Origin: Bactericera cockerelli
Taxonomy: Eukaryota; Arthropoda; Insecta; Hemiptera; Triozidae
Direction: 5' to 3'
Assembly (NCBI GenBank): GCA_024516035.1
Contig: CM044956.1
Location: 22,802,395-22,866,394 of the forward strand
Length of the DNA stretch: 64,000 nucleotides
The notes under the pieces: model-generated
Databases searched by the model: none
The model's input: only the letters and a program-made list of their open reading frames with translations
What the model was told of the DNA's origin: nothing
Translations under genes and position numbers: made by a program
In this document: in pieces, positions 1 through 12,057 of the stretch
How positions within the stretch are numbered: position 1 is the first letter of the stretch
Layout of the letters: each line of letters begins with the position of its first letter

Positions 1-1440
1 CACAAAATACACGTGCTATATTTATATCCCAATGAATTTTCACGTAGGAGGAGATGGCACTTCATCTTTCATTCTGCTCATTTCGATTATTTTCGCCAAT
101 CTCTTAGCTGTCTACAGTGTCTACACTATCGGTTGTTTAAAGCGGTTGGGTGCTACATCCTATGGAGCCATTAATGAACGTACTGAGATTTATGGCCGAT
201 GAGTATTCACGTGGGATATGTCTGTCATTAGCTAAATTTATAGGGCTTCTTGTATACTTGCTCTGGGAGTTACTAACAGTTTTTTTCTCTCATTTAATTC
301 TTTTCGTTCTCTTTTTTAATTTTATGTTGCTAAAGCAATATAGATAGAATAAATTCCAAAACGTACTACGTAGATACCTTGTATTGGGATAATTTGCCTT
401 GGTTCAATAGTCTAACTAAAAGAACACCTTAGTTACACTTACGTCATTTAGTCAGGAATCATCAGTGAAATAAAAGTGTACAATATTAAATGTGGAATGA
501 CCATATTAAAGAGTCATTGAACCTATGATAATCAATTTTTATTCTAACATAGGAAAAAACTCAGCTAAAAGAGACAAGTGGACTGTAAAGGTACTTTATG
601 TAGCTAATGAAGACATCCAGCATAAGTTGATCCATCAAGAAGGTTTTACTTTTATCAATAGTAACACATGGGTCTGAAAACATGGCCAATTTAAATTACT
701 TAAGAAGAGATGGTTCTCTACATATGAATAATATTATGAATTTCAACATATTACCAGAGTATTTTACCTTGTTAATTCAAGTTATTCTACAAGTGAACTC
801 TTGTGAGTTAAGTTTCTATCTAAGGATCTAAAACATTACTAATTATACTACTAGAAACGAATGTCAATGATATACATTTAAAACTCAATCACCTCGAATT
901 AAACTGTCTCAGGTGTAATTACTGAAATTTAGTGCTATAATTACGACCCAAAACAACATTAGATTAAACATTATTTATCTGTTCCTAAATCTGTTCATGA
1001 TGATAAGAACAATAGAAGCCTGGCATTGTGAATGACTGACTAGATTCAAGTGAAATTAATATGCAAAGCACACATGGAAATACCAGAGATGCATACTCAT
1101 ACTTAGACTATGACATTTATGACAATTGCACAGTACCCGCTTATTATGTGATTTTGAGTTATTAGGAAGACTGCTCATTAGATACCAGGTAAGCAACAAG
1201 ATAATAAGTGCTCTTTAAGAGTACCTACGTTCGTAATAAGATATTTATAATATTTAACATAAGTAACAATCTGATATTAGAAGAAATTCCTCGTATTTTT
1301 TTGGGTTATAGATACAAACTTTTAGCTACATAGATATTTACTTTTAAGCAGAATTGTATTAAATATTTTATTTTTATTCAATTACTTCATTCAATAAAAT
1401 AAATTATGGTCGATTATAAAAACTGGCGTGACACCACACG
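1..1440. other. AT-rich DNA, no recognised feature
   Basis: Only short, low-complexity-like reading frames occur here. I saw no conserved protein motif, RNA gene or repeat boundary. It may be intergenic or intronic. Confidence 0.6.
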
Positions 1441-1809
1441 AATTTCCTCATCCCCCCAAAATGAAGAGGAATTCCGCCACCGCCACTAGTGACTCAACGG
1501 TAACATATAGGAAAAAAATTAATGCGAAATTTGTAATCATCACCTTAAAATATTTGGATTTGATATGTCACAACCCCCATCTAGGATGAATAGTACAAAA
1601 GTTGGTCAAATCGGGTCCCCCCCCAAATACCGGTAAATTGGGCCCAGTTCCAAAAAGTTCAAGATTCAAGATAAAATAATCAGAATAGATCCCTATTTTT
1701 ATTGTAAGAAAAAGTTGGTCTTATGAATTTTTCGTATCTTTACCGTTTAGCCAGAACTGCCAAACTACGCCAAATGGCGGGGCCGCCACCGGAGGCCCCA
1801 ATTTTATGA

Positions 1810-1892
1810 ACACACACATACACCACACACACACCACACACACACCACACACACACCACACATACACCACACACACACCACACACACACACA
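1810..1892. repeat. (CA)n-rich microsatellite
   Basis: About 80 bp of CACACA tracts interrupted by ACCACA and ATACAC units. The roughly 370 bp upstream (1441-1809) contain several homopolymeric C runs and GC-rich palindrome-like words, but no gene could be supported there. Confidence 0.9.
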
Positions 1893-2338
1893 TTATTATT
1901 TTGGCAAAAAATACACGACTGCACTAATTTTAATTAATAACAAAAGTGTACTAAGTGCACTAATGTCAAAAATATACCATATAATAATAACCCCATTCGT
2001 GTTGCGTTGCCAAAAATACATCTGTGCTGTTCTACTTTCCGTAATACCCGGCTTCCTGAATTAATCGCTTTCCAATTTTCAAAATTTAGGAATCTACGTA
2101 TTTTAAATGTATAAAAGGTATAAGGGACCGATTTTCTTTTTTAAATGTGTCATTTTGCACAACAGTAAGAGCTGCATCATACAACTCCGTGTACACTGTA
2201 CATTTCATAACTAGGCAAATGTTTTGAATGCGCCGCCTTCTCATAACTATAATATTAGTCCAAATTGAATCCTTTAGAAATTTGAAATTTTTTCTCGCAG
2301 TTTTCAAAGTTTTCAAAAAATACCTCTTGACGGACACA

Positions 2339-3020
2339 TGTAAATTCCCCCGGTTTTTTGAAAGGTTCGTATTTCCGGTTGTAAATTCCCCCGGTAAAAT
2401 ATTTGATTACCTGAGGGTTTCATGTAAATTCCCCCGATTCTGTGCGTACAGTGTATGTGCCCAGAGAAAAGCTGTAGAAACTTTGTGCGAACTACCAAGT
2501 AAGATAATGAAAACTGTTATAGATGAAGTTCAATTAGATGTTCATTCAGTTACTGCATGGAGTTGGCCAAGCGTAATTTGTACAATGCTAGAAGAAAGCT
2601 ATTGCCTAAACTACTACAAGATAGGAGTGAGACATACCAAATGCTTAAAGACAAAAAATACTTAACAAATCGTAAGGAGTCATTCGTCATGAAGAAGGAA
2701 GACGGAGTGATTTTAACATGTTTGACAAATCTGAAAGTTCTGATTTAATCAGCAATTTTGATTTTCTAAACAGTGTATCTTGGTACTATAGAAGAGAGAA
2801 AAAATAGGTAGGTACCTACTTGAACAATGATAATAAATATAATGTAATAAACTTGATTACAAATATTCAATAAACTGACATTTTTGTTATTTTCTGTAGG
2901 TTGACCATCGGGGGAATTTACATTATACCTTTTTTTTTGCAATCGGGGGAATTTTCATATACCTTTTTAAGTCCCAAATTTGCAATCGGGGGAATTTGTA
3001 TGAAAGCGGGGGAATTTACA
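2339..3020. mobile_element. Element with clustered inverted repeats TGTAAATTCCCCC, possible MULE relative
   Basis: The motif TGTAAATTCCCCC occurs three times in forward orientation at the left edge (2339, 2380, 2423). Its reverse complement, or close variants of it, occurs four times at the right edge (2909, 2944, 2987, 3007). The roughly 680-bp unit therefore has iterated inverted termini rather than one simple terminal repeat. The interior carries a broken protein remnant resembling MULE/FLYWCH-type transposase flanking sequence. I could not find a target-site duplication at either edge. The class assignment is inference. Confidence 0.5.
2455..2748 (+). pseudogene. Remnant resembling the N-terminal linker of a MULE-type (FLYWCH-associated) transposase
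   Basis: Two overlapping frames make one plausible protein. The first reads through a segment containing AVETLCELPSKIM. The second, from 2557, reads ELAKRNLYNARRKLLPKL and later ESFVMKKEDGVILTC, ending at a stop at 2746-2748. The R-x-(L/I)-Y-x-A-R-(R/K)-K-x-(L/F)-P pattern, followed by a short spacer and a V-I-(L/F)-(T/S)-C-x-x-N-L motif, is what I recall for the region before the catalytic core of MULE-like transposases. No catalytic DDE domain is present, a frame change is needed near 2555, and the frame ends early. This is a dead fragment, and the family call is from memory of the motif only. Confidence 0.4.
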
Positions 3021-6000
3021 ATCGCCCCTCATGACTTCGAGGAGCATGGATAAGTTCCTGCAGGGGAACTACTGGTAGGTGCTGTGACATAAACAGTGAG
3101 ATCTCCTTCACACTGGCATCACGTATATCCGCGACAATAACTCAATTTCATCCATGATCGTGAAAATTAGCTTTGTAAAGAATACAATAACGTCAGAACT
3201 CGTAATAGAATAAGGGCCGTTTGAGACGGGGTATATCGATGCGACGCCGACGCGACGCGACGCTTTCAGGATACCTTGCAGATAAGTAGTCTTGCTTGCT
3301 ACTATTGATGATGCTCGATGCTTATGAAGGGACATTGAGGTTTCTCCGCTGACTTTGTTTTTCAGTATGGTTACGTGTGCTACGAGTAGTCCCATTCTAG
3401 CATACCTAAGTCTAGTAAGAGGAGAAAAAGATCGTCCCTTATCACGGATATGGAGGGGTGTGACTAATGGAAAGGCCGACCAGAGATGTCGTCTTTCCTT
3501 ATCTCTTTGGTAATCTTATTTCATAACAATCTTGCTGATTGTACGAATTCAATAATCATCTCCATTTGGAGTTAAAAAAATACAAAGAATGCCTTGGCTA
3601 GCAATTAGTAAACCTTGGTTTTTGAAGAATTTATTTTAAGTCCATTGATTTTTGACCAGCACTCGACAAGATTGTTGATTTCGCTATTGATGATTTCAAC
3701 CGCTTCAATTAAACAAATAAATATTATTTTTCTACTCGTGGTACACTTTGAAAAGCTACATAATCAAGTGAGTTTTTTTAATTTTGTCTGGGAGGAAATG
3801 CATCTCAGTATTTCTTAAATTTAGCCTGGTGTGTAGGGTCCTTGCTGGAACATTGGATTTTCATTATACAGCGAAAAATCTATTGAACAGCATCAGCAAA
3901 ATGTTTCAAGGTCAAGTGCCTCCTGCCATAGACATAATAGCTATTGCAACCGATGTTGCCAAACTTGTCAGGTTTTTCCGAGAAGTTTTACAATTTCATT
4001 GCAAACTTGTTTTTAATAGATTAAGTTGAATGTGAGGGACTGAGGGCAACAGATGCAATAGATTCTGTTCCTCCACATTTGTTTTTCTCCTTTCCAGACT
4101 TTTTCTTCACACAAATCTATTTTATGTTTTCAAAACTTTTATCTATTTCACTAAGGTCTCTATCCTTATAACCCCAACACAGTCAAGTACGTAAACATAG
4201 GTGTTGAACACCTCGAGGTCTCAGGGTCTTCTTGTGATGAAGACCTCTTGGAATTGTAGCTGAAGAACTAAGGAGATGCTCAAGTGGACAGCCAGTGAAT
4301 AATAGTTGTCCTTGAAAGTGGACATAACGATGGACCATGACTCGACACAATCCAAAGGATTCCTACTGTAAGAATTTTAAACTAAGTAGTCATAGATAGG
4401 CACCTCTGACAATTCTGTAATTTACTGTATGAAACTACTACTACTCTATCGACAAAATTTAAAGCTTCTAATTAATAAAACGAAGAAGACATTTTACATA
4501 ATTTGCAATATTAAAATTCAGAAAATTAATTGTATAGGTTAATGTACGAAGGAGAAATTACGAATCAGAAACCTAGCACAGATAGTTCAAAGACTTGCTA
4601 GTAAATGAAAATCCTACAACGCATAGCTAATCAGTTGAAATTGTTGAAAGCGATACTTTGCATAATCAAAATACGAAGGAGTTAAACTCTTGACACAAGT
4701 TAAGGACCTATTGCTTTCACTTAGTCTTCTCAAGTCTTCTAGACTAGATCACACTTGAAAACATCTATCATGAAGATGAATATACGGTTCTCCCAATAGA
4801 ACTTTTCAAATAAATCAGATTCAACTTATACAATAATTATGAGGAGCAGTCGAAACACTTGAAACTCCAATATATCAAAACATCGCATCTCCCACACAAC
4901 AACAAAACTCATCATAGAACTATAGAGTTAATGAAATAGTAAATGAGTAAAAAGAGAAGATTCGGGACTACGAGTAATTAAGGTTCTCAAAAGTTTCAAG
5001 TGAGAGAATAATATATCTTGTCCAGTGAGCACCCCAACATCTACTATCTAATCCATCTACTAATTACATCACACCTCCAAATTCTCTCTACTTTAGTGAA
5101 AGAACATTTAGTTTGATTTAATTTTGACAACAGACCAAGAGATTTTTCACCTGTTGTCATTATATTACTCTCCAACCTGTACCGATTTATCTGGAATATT
5201 CGTCAGTGGTACTGGTACAATTTTAGTATCTCCGAGGAAAGAGAAATAGTATTTCTGTTGTTGAAAATATGATAAAAGCTAAGAAGAAAAACAAACATTA
5301 CTAATGAAAATAGTGAGGTTATAAAAAAACTGAATTTGGCACAGAAACAGAAATTTGACTTTTTGACAGCCACAGAAATTTTACTCGTAAAATTATTAGT
5401 AAAGCTTTTAATGGAAATCAATGTAAACAGATTAAAAACTGCTGAGAGTGAAATGCATTACACATTATGGAAACAATGAATAATGGACGACTTTAAAAGC
5501 AATGAAAGCTCGCCTTTTATTGTTGGAAATTTGTCAAATTGACAGGCATTATATTAATTTCTTGATAACACTGTTTACCTCTTCATCTTTTTTTCTTCGA
5601 GAAAGTATCACTACTACCTCATGAGAAAATATCAAAAAGTTTCCTACAACTAAGGAAAATAATGCTTTGGGTTTCTCTAACATACTTGCTTCACGCACAC
5701 TATTATGTTAGGTGTCAGGTCATGATGAGCTGTTTACTTGAACAACTTGTTATTTGTAGTACCAGCAAGATTGAAGTTGAATTCTGTAAAACGTACTATA
5801 GTGCTAGAAAAATAGTACAAGAAACGCTATTAAAATTATTAATGTTAAATTTCAATATTTTGAAATTGTACAGTAAAGTCTCATAGACCGGTATAGTTCA
5901 AGAAATAAATCGAAAAGATATATGTATAAATACATATCTGGTTTTTATTGTTGCCAAGACCAACTTTCCCAATGACTTTATCATTAAATTGAACTGAAGT

Positions 6001-6184
6001 AGGCAGGACTTCAAGTGTGGCAATCAATAAAAGAGACCATGAATCATAACATAGCGCTGGGCATGGCTAGGAAATAAAATGGGAACAAGATGTAATAAAA
6101 ATTCGATCAATTAAAATCGTGAAATCAATTAAAAAATATTGAAGAGGAACTAGGCAAACTTTTTTTAACCCAGTTCTGTTGGTT
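3021..6184. other. AT-rich DNA, no recognised feature
   Basis: No supported gene or element boundary. A short GC-rich stretch with GCGACGC repeats lies at about 3238-3264. Small reading frames are scattered and show no motif. Confidence 0.55.
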
Positions 6185-6325
6185 TTATGAGAACTAGCCG
6201 CGTTATAAACTCGCCTGCGGTGCAGGTGAGTTATAGAGGATGGCCGACGTATTTTGAAATTTCAAACCGTCCTCGAAGAAGGGTCTATTTTCTGACCTAA
6301 ATTGTGTGCGTGTATATGGTGGGTG

Positions 6326-6363
<38 letters not shown>

Positions 6364-6423
6364 ATAGAGAGAGATAGAGCAGAGTGTTCTTGTGATGGCT
6401 CTGCGAAGGGTGCAGCCCGCTAG
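6185..6423 (+). mobile_element. Helitron-type 3' terminus with adjacent (GA)n tract
   Basis: The segment ends in TGCGAAGGGTGCAGCCCGCTAG followed by T, with a short GC-rich hairpin just before the terminal CTAG (6420-6423). This matches the complete Helitron ending at 42877, which has the same TGATGG, GCGAAG, hairpin and CTAG order. A (GA)n tract (about 6325-6378) sits immediately upstream, as a (GT)n tract does in the other copies. At the left edge is an inverted repeat around 6201-6234 (ACTCGCCTGC against GCAGGTGAGT). The 5' end is not identified, so only the terminal part is claimed. Confidence 0.6.
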
Positions 6424-6961
6424 TCAAACATTGGTTGAAACTGCGACTTAACTGCGTGTCCTCTCTTATCTTAACATTAATCTATTTAATGATTTGGCCC
6501 TAAGAATCAAACGACAGATGTTACACAGTTATAAAAACAGAAGCAAATATCTACAATGATTTTGAAGGAATAAAATCACTGATTAATGGTTGACTTAATT
6601 TCCATTTTCTTTACACTATCTTAAAAAGACCTAGCCTTATATTACAAGAGTATTTAATTTTTATGTTGTCTAAAATCATGTCATGACGACCATTCAGGAG
6701 TAGGTGTGACCCCATATTCATGAAGAATGAAATGGTTGGTAGTGTCACATAAAAGTTATGGTCACTGATTGCAAACAAGGGCATGTGTATAAAATAGCAA
6801 GTAATAATAATATAGCGATTTATCAATAATAATATATGTACTCTGTGATTATGGGTGCCGCTGAAGTGCCATGGCTGAAGCCTCGAGTGAGAAAAGTTCA
6901 GCATTGATTCAGTATCTATTGATTAGTATTTCAATGTAAATGTTGATCAAAAAGATTGTGT

Positions 6962-7158
6962 GCCAGCGTCGATGGCGCGTTGAATGCACCGATTCTCGTA
7001 GCATCACCGAAGTACAACGTCCAGCGAGGTGAAGACTTCGGGATGCTGGCATTCCGACCCAACCCAGGCTGGGTGAGGTTAATGTGGGTAGCAGGTTTGT
7101 GAGTTTCCTACAAATGGAGGGTAACACCCCGGTCTCAAAAAAAAAGAAAAGAAAAAAA
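6962..7158 (+). mobile_element. 5S rRNA-derived SINE, degraded copy
   Basis: The first ~75 bp track 5S rRNA: GCCAGCGTCGATGGC, GTTGAATGCACCG and ATCACCGAAGT. They are followed by CCAGCGAGG and a damaged equivalent of the internal GGATGGGTGACC promoter block. The body (GGCTGGGTGAGG, GTTTGTGAGTTTCCT, ATGGAGGGTAA) is shared with the copy at 47091. It ends in an A-rich tail. The 3' GACGTTAAA segment seen in other copies is missing, so the tail is shortened. Target-site duplications are not evident. Confidence 0.8.
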
Positions 7159-7479
7159 AGTCCGATATTTGTGAAGTTTTCAAAATGAAAAATAACAATA
7201 ACGAGTATCTAGCATGTTTAAAATTATGTATCTAAATTAAATCCTAAACTCTCAAGAGTCTCAGACTATTATCTACAACTTACCAGTAGCAATGTAGTCT
7301 AAATAATCAATCTGTACGTACCTGTAACAAATAACACAGAGAATATTGATGAGAAAATAAACACAACAGATCACAACAGACTATTATGAAATTCTATCCT
7401 CTGAATGTTAAATGTAGAAATTCAAATGATGAATAGCATTTTATTGTATAATTCTTAATCTATGGATCGAGAGATACTG

Positions 7480-7672
7480 TATTGTATTGTATGTATGGGT
7501 GCGTGGAGTGTTGCCTCGAAGGAATGGCTGAACCAACTGGGTGAGAAAAGATTTCTTGCCCAAAGATTTGGTCTGGCCATTCAGAAAGGTAATGCTACAT
7601 GTATCCTTGGGTCGATACCAGAAGGTCATGGAATGGAGGAAGTTTTTTATTTATAAATAAATAAATAAATCC
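7480..7672 (+). pseudogene. Probable 3' end of a non-LTR retrotransposon with (AAAT)n tail
   Basis: A reading frame ends ...FLAQRFGLAIQKGNATCILG... with a stop directly followed by about five AAAT repeats, the kind of tail that terminates several LINE families. The FLAQR-x-(G/S)-(L/I)-A-(I/V)-Q-(K/R)-G-N-A pattern is one I have seen at the C-terminus of insect mobile-element proteins, but I cannot name the family securely. The upstream frame is closed, so this is a 5'-truncated remnant. Confidence 0.4.
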
Positions 7673-7990
7673 AGATCACTATAGTATAATACTAGTACAT
7701 CCAATAAAAAACTGTTCAAGAGATACTCAATCTTTCAGATAAATAGTATTATAATTATAGGAATTTTGAGCCGTAAAATAGTTTCATATTGCAGAAAGTA
7801 CCATAGAATGCATATTGCATAATCCCATAAATTCTTAGAAGAATAGTGAGTTGAGAGAGTGAGAAACACCAGATTCCAGTTTACATATCTAATAATAATG
7901 CACATTGCATATATACAACTCATTTCTCAGGCGCGAATAAGTTTCTAAACTTATCTAGTGTTGCAATATTGATATACATAAACATTGTCT

Positions 7991-8050
7991 GGGACAAGGA
8001 CTCTGAATGTTACAGACCTCTCTTTAAATAAATATTAATTAAAAAAAAAA
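7991..8050 (+). mobile_element. Very short 5'-truncated retroposed LINE 3' end with 11-bp TSD
   Basis: About 60 bp ending in TTAAATAAATATTAATT plus a run of A is flanked by the exact direct repeat AAACATTGTCT (7980-7990 and 8049-8059). A poly-A end plus a target-site duplication is the signature of target-primed reverse transcription. The insert reads WDKDSECYRPLFK followed by a stop, so it may be the last codons of a LINE ORF. The identity of the parent is unknown. Confidence 0.65.
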
Positions 8051-8133
8051 ACATTGTCTTGATAATAAGTATCGCCTGAAAAGATTCAAGTGTAGACGTT
8101 GTAACAACTGCTTTGTATCCATACCTATGTCGT

Positions 8134-8266
8134 CAGTTTTGTGGCATTTCCGGCCCTACCAGGCTGGCTGAGGTTTATGTGTGGGTATCTGGTACGATTC
8201 CCGGAAAATGGAGGGTAAAACTCCTGTCCTGACTATTTCAAATCAAGACGATAAAACCAAATACAA
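8134..8266 (+). mobile_element. SINE body and tail (head lost or diverged)
   Basis: The order CATTTCCGGCCCTACC, CAGGCTGGCTGAGG, GGTACGATTCCC and AATGGAGGGTAAAA, then GTCCTGACTATTTC and a degraded GACGTTAAAACC-like end, matches the body of the tRNA-headed SINE at 43323-43560 (reverse complement). No 5S or tRNA promoter head could be recognised upstream, so it is probably 5' truncated. Confidence 0.7.
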
Positions 8267-10775
8267 TTAATGGGCATGAAAGGAGCCTAGACATCGTCTC
8301 TGGGCGTCCATATAATCCTCTCACCACCGCGATATAGGTAACTGTTCCTATCCGGCTATCCCACGGACACGGAATTATAATTATTACAACATAAATCATT
8401 GTGACCAAGACTCTAGGAGTAAGACTATTAGAAATATTGTGTATGTATTACGATTGTACACACCATTAAGACCTCCATAATAAATTTAATTAAGACTTAT
8501 AGTATTTGTAATTTCATTGAAGGCAAACAGAAAATACAATAAGACAAGGTTTTCTTTTTTACCTTAATTATACAAGCTCGACTGTTCAGCTATTTAACAT
8601 GATCATAAGAACCGATAAAGTTAGACTTATTACAATTACAGCTTCTGTACAAACACTTTAAGTTACGTTTCAAGTATCAAGTTAATTAAATAGCACTGAT
8701 TACAGTTTGATCACTAATAAAACTTTTGTTGTTGTTGACAAAACAGAGACAGAGATATAGACGGACAAAATAGAGCGAGAGAGAGAGAAAGAGGGAAATG
8801 TAGAGAAAGAACAAGAGGGATTGGTGGATGCGCCAGAACTCCAGATTGATCTTATGACCAAGGATGCTAGGTATTAGTGGAAGGAGTAATGTCCAATAAT
8901 CCATGTTGCCTGTGTTGAAAAGTTGTGTGGTCAAAGATAAGATGACGACATTAATCTGACAGTATGATATTCCTACACCCTTACAAACTGGAGTTAGAGA
9001 GTTCACATCTAATGGCATCATGTAGGTATTTCGTCACTAATCATAATAACAAGAGATACTTATTTAACTGCCCGATTAGGACTTCAGACTTGCATTATTT
9101 CAGCAAGCAGTTTTTTGGTACCATTTTTATGTGGTCAAAGGCTTAATTAAATGGGCAATGAAATCATGCAGTGTGTGAGATGACGTATTTGTATATGTAT
9201 ATATTTAAAATGCGTCTACTTTCTCATTTTTACAAATGACAAACAGTACTAACGTTCATCCAAATTCGACTACAAACTTTTTCGCATTCAGAATAGACGT
9301 TAGCTGGAAGGCAATCAGAATCCATTTCATCCATTAGACGTTTATTCGTATGCAAATTAGAATCAACAAATTCAAATCAATCCATAAATTCTATACTACT
9401 GGATGTGTCAATAACCATGTAATTACTATGTAGTTCTAGCAACAAAGAGAAGATGAATTTGGTGATCTGTGTAACCACCCAGTAAATTTATTGTAAGCGA
9501 AATAGGTGTTCTAAATAAAGGCATTATGCAGCTAATGTATAGTAAAGTGAATCATAATATTTACATATTTATCAACAACATGGTCCAATCAATTTGAGTC
9601 CGGGTTACGATTATAACAGACGAGACGTAATAAAATGTGCTGGGAACAGATAATATATTAATGTCACTTCTTTATGATTTCTGAAAGTCTTATGAACTTA
9701 TTAGTTGGTATTAAGAAATAAAAACCTTTTAAGATAAGAAAAATGTAGAAACTAGTGAGGCGAAACGCCAGAAATATTCATGTCTGTTTTGTATCATAGT
9801 GTAGCCATGTTCCAACTGAAGAGTTGGAATGCTAGATTACTTTAGAACTAAGTAATAGGTATTTATTTTTAACAACACAAAGCGAATGCTAGTCAATTTA
9901 AATATAAAGGTACGTGTCTCTATTTAAAAAGAATTATCCCAGAAATAAGATTAATTTGTAGTGTATAAAGTTTCCGTTATAGTCCATCATCTTCAGAATG
10001 ATTCTAATATAATAATTGTTTAAAATAGAAATAATTAATGTGGTAGAGGATTAATTGGACGCCCAGACTTAATATGTATCAAGTAGGTTTCTGGCATGTC
10101 CAAATTATACTGTCTAATTAAGCTTAAAGCTAAACAGCAGGTAATCAGCATAATATGAATAGTGGTTTATTGTCGTTCTCCCTGTCCAAGCCCATTCCTT
10201 CACCCAAAGCAAGACTTATCCTAAGACTTCATTCAGTTCAGGGTGGGAATTTTAAAATTACTGATCTTATCTACTTTAGTAGAAATGTCTATGGAATGAC
10301 AATACTTAAAGGTCTTAAAGAATAGCTTAACACACTTGCAGAATGTAGGTACCTACAATTTTATTTTGAGGAGACAAAAATAATTTGGCATGACGATTCT
10401 AACACAGTTGTTTTTCTTTAAAAATAAATTGTTACCAACAAAAAATGGACAAGACAGATTTTTTTTTTCAAAATTATGAACTGCGACGTTGGGAAAGGTG
10501 TTCTTATTGTAACGATCAGATCATTTTTATGCTCATTAGCTTGTAAGATCTCCCCAGCTCTTAAAATTCACATAAGTCGCTCAAGTCAATCGAATTTTTC
10601 TACAGAGATTAGAAGTCAAAGTGGTATATATGTATTTAAATAAAAAAGTACCGCTTGTTTGGCGGAATTATTTAGCCCACGGAGTTTTGTTGGTGCTGGA
10701 ATATTAGAAAACTTTGAACTTTGTACACAGGAGAGGGCTAAGATGTAGGTAACAACTGAGGTGTTTAGACCACCG
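8267..10775. other. AT-rich DNA, no recognised feature
   Basis: A short GA-rich patch occurs at about 8776-8810. No reading frame with a family motif was seen, and no repeat boundary. Confidence 0.55.
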
Positions 10776-11043
10776 TTTTTTTTTTTTTTTTTTTTAATAT
10801 AAGTGTTTCACAGCCGTTTTTATTTCGTAGCCATGAAACAGAGAAGCTACTGTAGACGCTTGTAGTCTGTGTTGTAGCCTACCCATCCCGTAGTATGCCT
10901 CCCAATTAGGTGCTGGTTCAACACGAGCGTACCGGAACGTATCCTTACAAACAATTGTAACCACATTCAGAATACAAATTTTTGTCGGCACGGAGGATCG
11001 AACCCGGGACCTTCCGCATGGCAATCCAACATTGATGGGCTCC
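10776..11043 (-). mobile_element. tRNA-derived SINE, family B, minus strand
   Basis: A 20-nt T run at 10776-10795 is the reversed poly-A tail. Reading the minus strand, a box-B-like GGGTTCGATCC (from CCCGGGACC context near 11000) precedes a body with CGCTCGTGTTGAACC, GGAGGCATACTACGGGATG and GTCTACAGTAGC. The same order occurs on the plus strand at 13531-13850. The 5' half of the tRNA head does not match the other copy beyond GCCATGCGG, so this copy is truncated or has a different head. A block of about 45 bp present in the other copy is missing here. Confidence 0.7.
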
Positions 11044-11148
11044 ATCAGGAGAGTCCCCATCATCAGAGTCATCACTCAGGAGGCGCAATGTTCAAGTACA
11101 TAATTATGAATAGCTGCCTGGCTGCCACCTTTGACGGAGCCTAGGATT

Positions 11149-11191
11149 TATACTCTCTCTCTCTCTCTCTTTCTCTCCCTTTCTCTCTGTT

Positions 11192-11223
<32 letters not shown>

Positions 11224-11334
11224 CTTCTCTCTCTCTTTCTCTCTCTTTCTCTCTCTCTCCTCTTTCTCTCTCTCTCTTTCTCTCTTTTTTTCTCTCTCTC
11301 TTTCTCTCTATCTCTCTCTTTTCTCTCTCTCCTA
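11149..11334. repeat. (CT)n-rich microsatellite
   Basis: About 185 bp of TCTC/TTTC units. Long reading frames on both strands here (poly-Ser/Leu/Phe or Arg/Glu/Lys) are artefacts of the dinucleotide repeat. Confidence 0.95.
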
Positions 11335-11877
11335 CAGCTAAGACAAAGCTTTAGGCGCATTATCATGCATGCATAATAATTTTGAAGTCATTAAACAACG
11401 TTACATCCTCTACGAACTCACCGTGTTGCTTGCAAATTCAAGATTAGATTCGCACAGTTCTAAACTGCCAACTGACTCTCAGCATTTCCGAATAAGACTT
11501 ACAAGTCTACCCCGATCAAACTAGATTCTGGAAAAAATTCTTATGATTTTCTGTAAAAAAGTGTTCTATTTACATGGTCAGCAAAACAGGTAACACCAAT
11601 GGGATTATTGCTTTTTTCTCCAATTTAGGTGCGGCGCTTTAACAAGACGACAAACCATAATAGTTGGAGCCGATACACCTGCGATACACCAAAGTCCCTC
11701 CCAATCAGTGAAAGTCATCAGTGTAGTAATCATATATTATTCTTCTAAACAAGAAAGGATCCTTACAAAACTCAGAATGAATAATTTGCTTCTCAACTAA
11801 AATCTCTGCCTTTCAGGATCCAGGAATCACATAATATATGACCCGGTCCTCCTACCCGTGGAGACTCTCCTAGGATC
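11335..11877. other. No recognised feature
   Basis: AT-rich unique-looking sequence between a microsatellite and a minisatellite. Nothing supportable was seen. Confidence 0.5.
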
Positions 11878-11878
11878 C

Positions 11879-12057
11879 CTGACTCCAGGCACTGGACTGG
11901 TTGGCCTGACTCCAGGCACTGGACTTGGTCCTGACTCCAGGCACTGGACTTGGTCCTGACTCCAGGCACTGGACTTGGTCCTGACTCCAGGCACTGGACT
12001 TGGTCCTGACTCCAGGCACTCGGACTTGGTCCTGACTCCAGGCACTGGACCTGGTCC
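11879..12057. repeat. 25-bp minisatellite, about 7 copies
   Basis: The unit is CTGACTCCAGGCACTGGACT followed by TGGTC. The first unit is altered (GGTTGGC), one unit carries an extra C (CACTCGGAC), and the last has CCTGGTCC. Near-identical copies make it open in several frames on both strands, which explains the apparent repetitive proteins. Confidence 0.95.

Noticed and set aside
1441..1900. Another Helitron 3' end on the minus strand next to the (CA)n tract
   Set aside because: GC-rich palindrome-like words are present but the CTAG-hairpin order does not match the other copies.
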